Assembly: GCA_025736915.1 (NCBI GenBank)
Contig: CP107049.1
Coordinates: forward strand, 1,736,001-1,800,000
From: Acinetobacter nosocomialis
GTDB taxonomy: Bacteria > Pseudomonadota > Gammaproteobacteria > Pseudomonadales > Moraxellaceae
Length of the DNA stretch: 64,000 nt
Direction of reading: 5' to 3'
Shown here: positions 7,370 through 15,882 of the stretch, piece after piece
How the letters are laid out: each line of letters begins with the position of its first letter
How positions within the stretch are numbered: the first letter of the stretch is position 1
Made by a program: the position numbers and the translations under genes
The notes under the pieces: generated by a model
Databases searched by the model: none
What the model saw: the letters and a program-made list of their open reading frames with translations, nothing else
What the model was told of the DNA's origin: nothing

Positions 7370-8818
7370 TTACTCAGATAAGTCTACGCAGAGGTATTTC
7401 ATTTCGACATATTCTTCGATGCCAAATTTTGAACCTTCACGACCTAGACCTGACTGTTTTACGCCACCAAACGGAGCAACTTCATTTGAAATCGCGCCCG
7501 TATTAATGCCGACCATACCGTACTCAAGTGCCTCCCCTACTCGCCATTGACGAGCTGTGCTTTGAGTAAACAAATAAGCAGCTAAACCGAACTCGGTATC
7601 GTTAGCCATTGCCACTGCTTCATCTTCAGTTTTAAAGCGGAACAATGGGGCAAGTGGACCAAAAGTTTCTTCTTTAGATACTTTCATGTCTTGCGTTACG
7701 CCAGTTAACACAGTCGGTTCAAAGAATGTACCGCCAAGTGCCGAGCGTTGACCACCAATACGAACAGTTGCACCTTTCTCAGTAGCATCAGCAATATGAG
7801 ACTGCACTTTAGCAATCGCATCTTCATCAATTAAAGGTCCTTGTGTTGAACCTTCTTGACGGCCATCGCCAACTTTCAATTTAGACACAGCTTCAACTAA
7901 ACGCTCTGCCAATGCATCGTAAATGCCATCTTGAACATAAATACGGTTAGCGCAAACACAGGTTTGACCACTGTTACGATATTTACTTGCCATGATGCCC
8001 TGAACCGCTTGTTCAAGGTTGGCATCATCAAATACCAATACAGGCGCGTTACCACCCAGTTCAAGCGAAAGCTTTTTAATGGTTGGCGCACATTGTTGCA
8101 TCAAGATACGGCCAACTTGTGTTGAACCAGTAAAGCTTAACTTACGAACAATATCGCTTTCGCATAGGGTTTTGCCGACTTCAACTGCATCACCACTAAT
8201 GTTAATTAAAACATCTGTTGGTAAGCCTGCCTGTAACGCCAATACTTCAAGCGCATAGGCAGTTAACGGCGTTTGCTCTGCTGGTTTAACCAACATTGAA
8301 CAACCCGCAGCAATGGCTGGACCTGCTTTACGCGTAATCATGGCAGCCGGGAAGTTCCACGGCGTAATTGCAGCCGTAACACCAATCGCTTGTTTAATTA
8401 CGAGCAGACGTTGGTTTGGCAACGTAGGTGTTAAGACTTCACCATCAATACGACGCGCTTGCTCGGCAAACCAGCGAATGAATGATGCTGCATAACCAAT
8501 TTCACCACGTGCTTCTGCCAATGGCTTACCTTGCTCAGCAGTTAAGATTTGAGCCAGATTTTCTTTGTGCTCAAGCATGAGGTTGTACCATGCCAATAAC
8601 ACATCAGCACGAGCCAAGGCAGTTTGCTTTTTCCAAGTAGCCTGCGCTTTTGCTGAACGATTAATTGCGGCTTCAACCCCTGCACGGTCATAGGTTTTTA
8701 CCCATGCCAAAGTTTCACCTGTAGCAGCATCATTCACCTCGATATAGTCATTTGAAGAAGGTGCTTCTAATGAAATATCAGGATGTTTTAATAAATACTG
8801 CAAATTATTTTGAATCAT
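7370..8818 (-). CDS. gabD: succinate-semialdehyde dehydrogenase
   Basis: The 482-aa aldehyde dehydrogenase carries ITPWNFP (Asn155), FTGSTQVG (NAD(P) binding), the catalytic base Glu253 in SLELGGNAP and the nucleophile Cys287 in NSGQTCVCANR. The length equals that of GabD. It oxidises succinate semialdehyde to succinate, which enters the TCA cycle. Its ATG overlaps the gabT stop by 4 bp (ATGA), so the two are translationally coupled. A cytosolic tetramer is expected from the family. Regulation is through the gabT promoter region with its GabR operator. Confidence 0.95.
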   Translation of the reverse strand: MIQNNLQYLLKHPDISLEAPSSNDYIEVNDAATGETLAWVKTYDRAGVEAAINRSAKAQATWKKQTALARADVLLAWYNLMLEHKENLAQILTAEQGKPLAEARGEIGYAASFIRWFAEQARRIDGEVLTPTLPNQRLLVIKQAIGVTAAITPWNFPAAMITRKAGPAIAAGCSMLVKPAEQTPLTAYALEVLALQAGLPTDVLINISGDAVEVGKTLCESDIVRKLSFTGSTQVGRILMQQCAPTIKKLSLELGGNAPVLVFDDANLEQAVQGIMASKYRNSGQTCVCANRIYVQDGIYDALAERLVEAVSKLKVGDGRQEGSTQGPLIDEDAIAKVQSHIADATEKGATVRIGGQRSALGGTFFEPTVLTGVTQDMKVSKEETFGPLAPLFRFKTEDEAVAMANDTEFGLAAYLFTQSTARQWRVGEALEYGMVGINTGAISNEVAPFGGVKQSGLGREGSKFGIEEYVEMKYLCVDLSE

Positions 8819-10107
8819 GCAGATTGCTCCATTGCTTTTGCACTACCTGCTTTTAGAGTTGCAAAACCTTGTTTCAAAATATCAAGACCTTGACGGAATT
8901 GCTCAGCAGGAATGGTTAATGGATATAAGAAACGAATTACATTACCGTATTTACCACAAGTAAGAAGTAACAACCCGTTTTCCATTGCATAGTTTTGTAC
9001 AACTTTTGCTTGTTCAGCAGTTTCAAGTTCTACTGCAACCATTGAACCTAATGCACGAATATCAGTGACCACGTCACCTGTTGCTTGCTGAATATCTTTA
9101 AGGGTAGCGACTAACTCAGCGCCTAATTCATTTGCACGGTCGCATAAGTTTTCTTCTTCAATCGCATCAATCACTGCGTGCGCAGCTGCAACCGCAATCG
9201 GGCTACCTGCGTATGTACCGCCTAGACCACCTGGGTTTGGTGCATCCATCACTTCTGCACGGCCTACAACACCCGAAATAGGGAAACCACCACCTAAGCT
9301 TTTTGCCATCGTGATGAGGTCTGCTTTAGTCTCGTAATAGTTCATTGCAAACAATTTACCAGTACGCGCAAAACCAGATTGCACTTCGTCAGCCACAAGT
9401 AAAATGCCGTGCTTATCGCAAATTGCGCGTAAACGTTTTAAGAACTCAGCTGGTACCACATTGAAACCGCCTTCACCTTGTACTGGCTCAAGTACGATTG
9501 CCGCAACATCATGTGGTGCAATATCTTCACTGAAAATATCTTCAACGCTTTCAATTGCTGCGTCTACTGAAATACCTTTAGCAGGTACAGGGTAACGTGC
9601 GTGGAATACACCCGCTGGCATTACACCAAAGTCACGTTTGTAAGGTGCGGTTTTACCTGTCATTGCCATCGTCATAAATGAACGACCGTGGAAACCGTTA
9701 CCAAAAGTAATAATGCCGTGACGACCTGTATAAGAGCGAGCAATCTTCACCGCATTTTCAACTGCTTCTGCACCTGTTGTGAAAAACGCTGACTTCGCAG
9801 GACCAGCAATTGGCGCACGCTCATTAATACGTTCAGCCAAAGCCACATAGCTTTCATAAGGTGTTACTTGATAGGCAGTGTGCGTAAATTTAGTAAGTTG
9901 TTCAGTTACTGCTGCAATCACTTTAGGGTGGCGATGGCCCGTATTTAAAACCGCGATACCACCAGCAAAGTCGATAAATTGGTTGCCTTCCTTGTCCCAA
10001 AGCGTGGCATTTTCAGCTTTTTCCGCATACCACTGACACATCACGCCTACACCACGTGGAGTTGCTTGCTGTTTACGTGCGTTAAGTGCAGAATGTTGAT
10101 TATCCAT
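8815..10107 (-). CDS. gabT: 4-aminobutyrate aminotransferase
   Basis: The 430-aa class III aminotransferase has the PLP lysine at Lys269 (TMAKSLGGGF), the PLP-pyridine aspartate at Asp240 (LVADEVQSGFARTG), and the G-x-H motif NGFHGRS that stacks the cofactor. It transfers the amino group of GABA to 2-oxoglutarate, giving succinate semialdehyde for GabD. The ATG has GAGGGAATC upstream. It is divergent from the MocR regulator gabR, with a paired operator in the 156-bp gap. Confidence 0.95.
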   Translation of the reverse strand: MDNQHSALNARKQQATPRGVGVMCQWYAEKAENATLWDKEGNQFIDFAGGIAVLNTGHRHPKVIAAVTEQLTKFTHTAYQVTPYESYVALAERINERAPIAGPAKSAFFTTGAEAVENAVKIARSYTGRHGIITFGNGFHGRSFMTMAMTGKTAPYKRDFGVMPAGVFHARYPVPAKGISVDAAIESVEDIFSEDIAPHDVAAIVLEPVQGEGGFNVVPAEFLKRLRAICDKHGILLVADEVQSGFARTGKLFAMNYYETKADLITMAKSLGGGFPISGVVGRAEVMDAPNPGGLGGTYAGSPIAVAAAHAVIDAIEEENLCDRANELGAELVATLKDIQQATGDVVTDIRALGSMVAVELETAEQAKVVQNYAMENGLLLLTCGKYGNVIRFLYPLTIPAEQFRQGLDILKQGFATLKAGSAKAMEQSA

Positions 10108-10228
10108 TTGATTCCCTCATATTTTCATCATCAGTTGCAGCTTTGGTTTCTTGCATCCTGTGCTTAATTTTCAGGGTGCTTTACAACGACTGCCTATGCA
10201 TGTAATTTCGCTCGTCTGACGCCAACTG

Positions 10229-10267
10229 ACGAGAGCCACTTTTTAACTGTAGGAGAGAGCCAATTGC
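10229..10267 (-). promoter_or_regulatory. paired operator of GabR upstream of gabT
   Basis: The core GAGAGCCA (plus strand) occurs at 10231-10238 and 10255-10262, exactly 24 bp apart. The extended second copy reads GAGAGAGCCAATTGC. The same pair with the same spacing and orientation lies upstream of gabP (13451-13489). Read on the minus strand (TGGCTCTC repeats) it faces gabT. MocR/GabR dimers bind direct repeats of this kind. Confidence 0.65.
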
Positions 10268-11763
10268 GTAGTTTACTTGGAGATCATTTGCTACAACGAC
10301 TCCAACAGGACACTGAAGGGAAACTACATCAACGCCTTTTCCGTTGCCTGCGTGGTGCCATTATTGATGGGGTCATCCAGCCCAAGACTCGTCTACCTGC
10401 ATCACGTGACTTAGCTAGTGAAATTCATGTTTCTAGAAATACAGTGCTTACTGCCTATGAACAGCTACAAGCTGAAGGCTACTTAGAAGCCCGTACAGGT
10501 CATGGCACATGGGTTGCCGAAAAATTACCAGAGAGTTTTTTAAATACTCAAAATAAGAAAAAAGCGGTTTCAACCCCGAAAGTTCAAAGCTCTTATGCCC
10601 TTTCGCAGCGTGGTTCTAACTTATTAGGCTATGCAGCAGCGTCGCCACACCAATGGGGAGCTTTTGTGCCGGGAGCACCCGATGTAACAGAGTTTCCACA
10701 TCATATTTTTAGTCGTATTCAAGCACGCCTAAGCCGCGAACCGGACATTAACCGCCTGATTTATAGCAACGCTGGTGGCTGTATAGAGCTTCGAAGTGCT
10801 TTGGCAGATTACTTACGTGTTGCACGTTCGGTTCAGTGCGATGCAGACCAGATTATTATTACCGAAGGCATTCACCAAGCGATTGATTTGGTCTCACGTG
10901 CACTCAGTGATATTGGTGATCGAATCTGGCTTGAAGATCCAGCTTACTGGGGAATGCGTAATACCTTACGAATTAATGGCCTCGATATTCAGCCCATGCC
11001 TGTCGATGCTGAAGGTATTATTCCTGAAGAAAATCCGGCAAAGCCGCCTAAACTCATTTTTGTCACACCATCACATCAATATCCGCTAGGTTCACATTTA
11101 AGCCTAGATCGACGACGCAAACTGATTGAAATTGCACGTCAGCATAATAGCTGGATTGTCGAAGATGACTATGACAGCGAGTTCCGTTTCTCAGGTCAAC
11201 CGTATCCGTCTTTACAAGGCTTAGAAAATGATGCACCTGTGCTGTACATGGGCACATTTAGTAAAACCATTTATCCATCTTTAAGAATTGGTTATTTGGT
11301 CGTACCTAAGCCGTTATTTTCACCATTACGCATTGTGGCAGCCGAGCTTTATCGTGGGGGCCATTTGCTTGAGCAAAAAGCCTTAGCTGAATTTATTCGT
11401 GAAGGCCATTACGAAGCGCATATTCGCCGTATGCGCCTGCTCTATGGTAAACGCCGTGACTACTTAGTTAGCCTAATTCAACGCTACCTTGGCCCCGAAT
11501 TTATTCATGAATATGATGAAGCCGCAGGTTTACATCTGGTTTTAAAACTACCGAACGCTTGCGATGATGTCGCGATTGCAGCGACTGCGCTTGAACGCGG
11601 TGTTAAAGTTCGACCACTGTCTCAGTACTACATGCAGTCGCATGCACATGCCGAACGTGGATTGCTCATGGGCTTCGCTTGTGTAAATGAAAAAGATATG
11701 GTGATGGCTTTTGGCGTCTTGCTTCAATGCTTACGTGAAGCAGGCGTACCTACGCTGAATTAA
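10264..11763 (+). CDS. gabR: MocR/GabR-type PLP-dependent transcriptional regulator
   Basis: The 499-aa product has an N-terminal GntR winged helix (RLPASRDLASEIHVSRNTVLTAYEQL) joined to an aminotransferase fold-type I domain. That domain contains the PLP-lysine segment MGTFSKTIYPSLRIGY and the aspartate/tyrosine part LEDPAYWG. GabR senses GABA as a PLP adduct and activates gabTD. The listed start is a TTG at 10264 with AGGAG 8 bases upstream. That TTG lies within sequence conserved at the gabP operator, so a second TTG at 10288, with GGAG upstream, is also possible. Confidence 0.9.
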   Translation: MRSLLGDHLLQRLQQDTEGKLHQRLFRCLRGAIIDGVIQPKTRLPASRDLASEIHVSRNTVLTAYEQLQAEGYLEARTGHGTWVAEKLPESFLNTQNKKKAVSTPKVQSSYALSQRGSNLLGYAAASPHQWGAFVPGAPDVTEFPHHIFSRIQARLSREPDINRLIYSNAGGCIELRSALADYLRVARSVQCDADQIIITEGIHQAIDLVSRALSDIGDRIWLEDPAYWGMRNTLRINGLDIQPMPVDAEGIIPEENPAKPPKLIFVTPSHQYPLGSHLSLDRRRKLIEIARQHNSWIVEDDYDSEFRFSGQPYPSLQGLENDAPVLYMGTFSKTIYPSLRIGYLVVPKPLFSPLRIVAAELYRGGHLLEQKALAEFIREGHYEAHIRRMRLLYGKRRDYLVSLIQRYLGPEFIHEYDEAAGLHLVLKLPNACDDVAIAATALERGVKVRPLSQYYMQSHAHAERGLLMGFACVNEKDMVMAFGVLLQCLREAGVPTLN

Positions 11764-11785
11764 AGATTTTTCCATATTAATAAAC

Positions 11786-11817
11786 AAAAAGAGCCTCACA
11801 ATGAGGCTCTTTTTTAT
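11786..11817. terminator. bidirectional terminator between gabR and gabP
   Basis: A perfect 8-bp stem GAGCCTCA/TGAGGCTC has a 3-nt loop and A5/T7 flanks. It separates convergent genes. Confidence 0.9.
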
Positions 11818-11825
11818 TTAAAAAT

Positions 11826-13268
11826 TTAAACTAACTTTTCTTCATGGCTATGAGTTAAATGAGTTGCTCTACGCTCTTTACCCCAACCTAGTTTTTCAGA
11901 CAGCAAACCGAAGAACACAATAATGCCGAATAGAGCTGTAGTGTAAATCACTTCTTTAAAATAGGTACCTTCAATCAGCATGGTAAGAATTGCACCAATA
12001 ATTGCAAAGATCACCACGTAAGTTAAGTAAGGGAACATCCACATTTTAAAGTCAATTTTCACGCCTTCAGCTTCTAACTTTTTACGCATACGAAGCTGAG
12101 AATAAGCAATCGTCAGGTATACATACAGTGTTGCTGCACCTGTTGTTAGCATGAAAAAGTCATACACATCCATACTCTTGGTTGCAGTTAAAATTACCGC
12201 AATTACAGAGAAGAAGCATGACACAATCACGCCCACCCACGGGCTGCTTTTACTGTTTACAGAACCAAAGCTTTTCGGTGCATCACCACGTTTAGATAAT
12301 GAGAACAACATACGTGAACACGTATAAAGCGCTGAGTTAAAGCAGCTACATACCGAGGTTAGAACCACAAAGTTTACGATATGGCGCGCACCCGGAATAC
12401 CAAGCGCAGACAACGTAACGCTATAAGTTCCCCAAGTCGAATCTTTCAAAAGTTCATTGTTGTGAGGAATTAAACATACCGCCACAAACATTGAGCCAAC
12501 ATAGAATAAAATAATTCGCCAAACTACCGAGTTTGAAGCTTTACGAATTTCTTTAGATGGATTTGCAGACTCTGCCGCTGCTACAGTCACAATTTCAGCG
12601 CCAATATAGGCGAACATCACCCCAAGTAAGGCGGTAATAACGGATGAACCACCATTAGGCATAAAGCCTTGAGAGGTTAAATTACTGATACCAGATGCAG
12701 CTGGATTACCCCAAGGCCACAAATGCATGATGGCTAAACTACCAATCACCAAGAAGATCACAATCGCAATCACTTTGATGAGAGCGAACCAGAACTCGAA
12801 TTCACCATAGTTCTTTACGTTCTGCAAATTGACTGCAACCAGTGCACCAATGACGACAGTCATATAGACCCAGATCGGTATAAACGGGAACCAGTTATTT
12901 AAAATTTTACCTGCCACATAAGCTTCCCACCCCATGAGCATTGCCAGCGTACACCAGTACAACCACCCAATTGAGAAACCTGCCCAACGACCAATTGCGC
13001 GGTCCGCATAAGTTGAAAAAGAGCCACTGTCGGGGTTTAAAACGGCCATCTCGCCTAGCATACGCATGATGAACCAAACGAGTAGTCCACCTAAAGCATA
13101 GGTTAAGAAAACCACAGGACCTGTGTTGTAGATGATACTGCCTGAGCCAACAAAGAGAGAGCCACCAATAACCCCTGCTATCGAGATCATGGTTAGATGG
13201 CGTGATTTGAGTCCATGTTTTAAACTTTGGGAGTGATTGGCTTCAGAACCATTTTGATGAGCTGCCAT
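11826..13268 (-). CDS. gabP: GABA/amino-acid permease of the APC family
   Basis: The 480-aa permease has about 12 transmembrane helices. The APC signature at its start reads KSRHLTMISIAGVIGGSLFVGSG. The early GEMAVLNPDSGSFSTYA segment is typical of the amino-acid transporter subfamily that includes GabP. It would import GABA for GabT. The ATG at 13268 has AAGGAAAATGAT upstream; the longer open frame has no better start. Assignment to GABA rests on its place next to gabTDR and on the shared operator; sequence alone would allow related amino acids such as aromatic ones. Confidence 0.85.
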   Translation of the reverse strand: MAAHQNGSEANHSQSLKHGLKSRHLTMISIAGVIGGSLFVGSGSIIYNTGPVVFLTYALGGLLVWFIMRMLGEMAVLNPDSGSFSTYADRAIGRWAGFSIGWLYWCTLAMLMGWEAYVAGKILNNWFPFIPIWVYMTVVIGALVAVNLQNVKNYGEFEFWFALIKVIAIVIFLVIGSLAIMHLWPWGNPAASGISNLTSQGFMPNGGSSVITALLGVMFAYIGAEIVTVAAAESANPSKEIRKASNSVVWRIILFYVGSMFVAVCLIPHNNELLKDSTWGTYSVTLSALGIPGARHIVNFVVLTSVCSCFNSALYTCSRMLFSLSKRGDAPKSFGSVNSKSSPWVGVIVSCFFSVIAVILTATKSMDVYDFFMLTTGAATLYVYLTIAYSQLRMRKKLEAEGVKIDFKMWMFPYLTYVVIFAIIGAILTMLIEGTYFKEVIYTTALFGIIVFFGLLSEKLGWGKERRATHLTHSHEEKLV

Positions 13269-13450
13269 ATCATTTTCCTTAATATATGGAGGATATCGGC
13301 TAGACTCGGAAATCCTCCGAAGCCAAAAAATATCCCCTAAAAATTTAGCCGTTTTGCTCAATTCCTAAAACAGAAAATTCACTGAGCTTATCCGGCGCTT
13401 CCGTATGCATACTTCCAATGGCTTTAATTTGTCGTTTCGGCACTCAAGAA

Positions 13451-13489
13451 ACGAGAGCCATTTTTGTAATAAAAGAGAGAGCCAATTGC
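13451..13489 (-). promoter_or_regulatory. second GabR paired operator, upstream of gabP
   Basis: GAGAGCCA at 13453-13460 and 13477-13484 repeats at 24 bp, as at gabT. The extended copy GAGAGAGCCAATTGC is identical to the gabT one. An inverted copy of the flank (GCAAAATTGGC, to about 13511) also faces it. It lies about 185 bp before the gabP ATG. The rest of the 305-bp gap (13269-13573) shows no gene. Confidence 0.65.
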
Positions 13490-13573
13490 AAAATTTATAC
13501 GCAAAATTGGCCCTTTTTATATTGGATGAGGGTAAGTAATTTTTAGTTTTTATTTTAATGAGCTTGAAATTCT

Positions 13574-14122
13574 TTAGTTTTGTTCAGAAATTAATAACGC
13601 CTTTGTTCCTGTTTCTAAGGCTCTAAATATATGCTTTTGATCGGCTGGATAACAAATATAGTCTCCGACGCCAAGCTCAACTGCCTCATCAATTAAACCC
13701 ACTAAAGCTTTGCCTTCGACCACAATAATATGTTCTACAGAACCAACTGGATGCGGCTCTGACAGTCGGTCTTCACCCGGCTCCACAATCAATAAATATA
13801 CATCTCGGCGTGCATGGGGTGGACAGGTCGCCAACAAAATTGCTTTGTAATTGGCAATCTCAGAACTCACCGTTGGCCCATCGCCACAGCGAATGACTTG
13901 TACCTGATTGCTCGGTTCTTCCATCAACCTTGCAAATGGAATATTGAGCGCCACACAAAGTGCCCATAAGGTTTCAATACTGGGGTTACCTTGCCCTGCC
14001 TCTAATTGAGAAAGAGTCGATTTGGCAACGCCCGCACGGCGCGCAACTTCTGCCAACGAAAGCCCTGCTCTTTGGCGTTCACGCGTTAAACCTTTGGCAA
14101 TAATTTCAATTGGCTGAGACAT
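13574..14122 (-). CDS. XRE-cupin transcriptional regulator
   Basis: The 182-aa product has an N-terminal XRE helix-turn-helix (AGLSLAEVARRAGVAKSTLS then QLEAGQGNPSIETLWAL) and a C-terminal cupin sensor domain with PHPVGSVEHIIVVEGKALV. This is the common architecture of small-molecule responsive repressors such as PuuR-like proteins. It is divergent from azlC by about 95 bp, with a repeated ATCGTTCGTT site between them. It probably controls azlCD and itself. Confidence 0.88.
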   Translation of the reverse strand: MSQPIEIIAKGLTRERQRAGLSLAEVARRAGVAKSTLSQLEAGQGNPSIETLWALCVALNIPFARLMEEPSNQVQVIRCGDGPTVSSEIANYKAILLATCPPHARRDVYLLIVEPGEDRLSEPHPVGSVEHIIVVEGKALVGLIDEAVELGVGDYICYPADQKHIFRALETGTKALLISEQN

Positions 14123-14150
14123 TCACCACATCCGTTCTATAAAAAAAACG

Positions 14151-14207
14151 ATCGTTCGTTTTGACAAAACAATCAGACTTATTCATTATAATGGAAAATC
14201 GTTCGTT
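14151..14207. promoter_or_regulatory. direct repeat operator flanking the azlC promoter
   Basis: ATCGTTCGTT occurs at 14151-14160 and at 14198-14207. Between them lie TTGACA (14161-14166) and TATAAT (14187-14192) with a 20-bp spacer, longer than usual. Repeats hugging the promoter suggest repression by the XRE-cupin protein. Confidence 0.5.
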
Positions 14208-14217
14208 ATATCATGCT

Positions 14218-14886
14218 ATGTCCACATACGCTCTCATTAAAAAACTTAGTAAAGACACTACCCGCTCGATTTTCTTTGTATGTCTAGCAACCAGTGTTGT
14301 TGGTATGTCTTTAGGTTCACTCGCTGCAAGTTATGGCTTAGCGCTCTGGATCCCGCTTTGCCTATCTGTCTTTGTACTCGCAGGAACTGCCGAATTTATT
14401 TTTATTGGTTTCTTGGCTGTAGGTGGTAGCCCAATTGCAGCGGCGATTGCAGGACTACTCGTCAATTTAAGGCACTTACCTTTTGGTATTGCGGTCAATG
14501 AACTAATCCGTGGCAAATATTCTCGATACTTCGGGGCTCATATCATGAACGATGAAAGCGTTTTATTTGGTATGGCGCAGCCTGATTTTGAGACAAAAAA
14601 AGCCGCTTATTGGTTGTGTGGTATAGGCATTATGCTGACTTGGCCACTTGGTGTCACGGCGGGTTATTTTATTGGAAGTGCTATTCCAGACCCTAAAACA
14701 TTTGGCTTAGATGCAATTTTCCCTGCCATTTTAATTGCACTTACTTTTAATGCTTTAAAGAATAAATCTACACGAAAAGCTGCATTTGCAGGGTCAACTT
14801 TAGCGCTGATCACCACACCCTTTTTGGCCTCAGGACTTCCAATTCTGATTTCGCTTTTTGGCTTGATATGGGGTAGAAAGAAATGA
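14218..14886 (+). CDS. azlC: AzlC-family branched-chain amino acid exporter subunit
   Basis: This 222-aa membrane protein has the AzlC pattern: SLGSLAASYGLALWIPL, AGTAEFIFIGFL, and the conserved NLRHLPFGIAVNELIRGKY loop. AzlC pairs with small AzlD to export branched-chain amino acids or analogues. The ATG at 14218 gives the family N-terminus (MSTYALIKKL). An upstream extension would run into the promoter. No clear ribosome-binding site is seen, so the leader is very short. It overlaps azlD by 4 bp. Confidence 0.9.
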   Translation: MSTYALIKKLSKDTTRSIFFVCLATSVVGMSLGSLAASYGLALWIPLCLSVFVLAGTAEFIFIGFLAVGGSPIAAAIAGLLVNLRHLPFGIAVNELIRGKYSRYFGAHIMNDESVLFGMAQPDFETKKAAYWLCGIGIMLTWPLGVTAGYFIGSAIPDPKTFGLDAIFPAILIALTFNALKNKSTRKAAFAGSTLALITTPFLASGLPILISLFGLIWGRKK

Positions 14887-15206
14887 GTCAACAGTTACTT
14901 ATTATTGTAGGAATAGCTCTACTTGCACTTGGAACGTACAGTATTCGTTTTGCTGGCTTTCACTTAGGTGCCAAGTTTTCGTTTTCTGAAAAATACCAAG
15001 TTTTACTCTCAAATGGCGCAACCGTTTTGCTCTGTGCCATTGCGGTGACCACTACATTTTTTGAAGGCCAACATTTCGCAGGTTTTGCGCGTATATTTGG
15101 GGTGGCTCTAGCGCTTTTCTTGGTTTGGAAAAAAGTACCGCTGTTATTGGTGATTTGTTTGGCTGCTGTTGGCACGGCAGTTCTACGTTTGCTGGGAATC
15201 GAATAA
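14883..15206 (+). CDS. azlD: AzlD-family transporter subunit
   Basis: This 107-aa protein has about four helices and the AzlD features LGTYSIRFAGF near the N-terminus and LSNGATVLLCAIAVTT in the middle. It starts at the ATGA overlap with azlC, so translation is coupled. It forms the small subunit of the exporter. A strong terminator follows directly. Confidence 0.9.
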   Translation: MSQQLLIIVGIALLALGTYSIRFAGFHLGAKFSFSEKYQVLLSNGATVLLCAIAVTTTFFEGQHFAGFARIFGVALALFLVWKKVPLLLVICLAAVGTAVLRLLGIE

Positions 15207-15207
15207 T

Positions 15208-15237
15208 AAAAAAGGCGAGATAAACTCGCCTTTTTTG
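15208..15237. terminator. bidirectional terminator between azlD and ssb
   Basis: AAGGCGAG/CTCGCCTT stem with a TAAA-type loop; A-run before and T6 after, between convergent genes. Confidence 0.88.
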
Positions 15238-15246
15238 AAACTTTAA

Positions 15247-15831
15247 TTAGAACGGTAAATCGTCGTCTAAATCAGCTGGTGCAGATGCTGGTTGTTGTGG
15301 CGCTTTAGGAGCGAAACCACCACCTTGTGGGCTATTGCCACCATTACCGAAACCACCTTGTCCACCATAACCACCGCCATTGTTTTGACCGTAGCCACCA
15401 CCTTGGTTGTTGTTTTGATAACCGCCACCTTGTTGAGGTGCGTTAAAACGTGGTTGGTTAAAATCATTACCGCCAGCGAAACCTTGTTCACCTTGTTGAC
15501 GAGCATCTAACATTTGCATCTGGTCGCCACGGATTTCTGTCGTGTAACGTTCTTGACCATTTTGGTCTGTCCACTGACGTGTACGTAATGAACCTTCGAT
15601 ATAAACCTTAGAACCTTTACGCAAAAATTGCTGAGCAATTTCCCCTAAACGGTTATGCAAAACAATACGGTGCCATTCTGTTTGTTCTTTACGTTCACCT
15701 GACGTTTTATCGGTCCAAACTTCACTTGTCGCGATTGAAAACTGGGTTAACGAGCCCCCATTTGGAAAAGTTTTTGTTTCAGGATCACGACCCAAAGTAC
15801 CAACCAAAATAACCTTATTTACACCACGCAT
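15247..15831 (-). CDS. ssb: single-stranded DNA-binding protein
   Basis: The 194-aa product has the OB-fold domain over about residues 1-110 ([38 protein letters not shown]), a Gly/Gln/Asn-rich flexible linker, and the acidic tail DLDDDLPF that recruits repair and replication proteins. It coats single-stranded DNA as a tetramer. It follows the MFS gene on the same strand with a 51-bp gap and could share its transcript. Confidence 0.96.
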   Translation of the reverse strand: MRGVNKVILVGTLGRDPETKTFPNGGSLTQFSIATSEVWTDKTSGERKEQTEWHRIVLHNRLGEIAQQFLRKGSKVYIEGSLRTRQWTDQNGQERYTTEIRGDQMQMLDARQQGEQGFAGGNDFNQPRFNAPQQGGGYQNNNQGGGYGQNNGGGYGGQGGFGNGGNSPQGGGFAPKAPQQPASAPADLDDDLPF

Positions 15832-15882
15832 TAGCTGTCTTCATCCTATTCATTTCTATGTTTTACTTTATAAGAGTTATGC

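Noticed and set aside
14161..14217. In-frame extension of azlC from TTG 14161 or ATG 14191
   Set aside because: Both codons lie within the promoter (TTGACA, TATAAT), and the family N-terminus starts at 14218.
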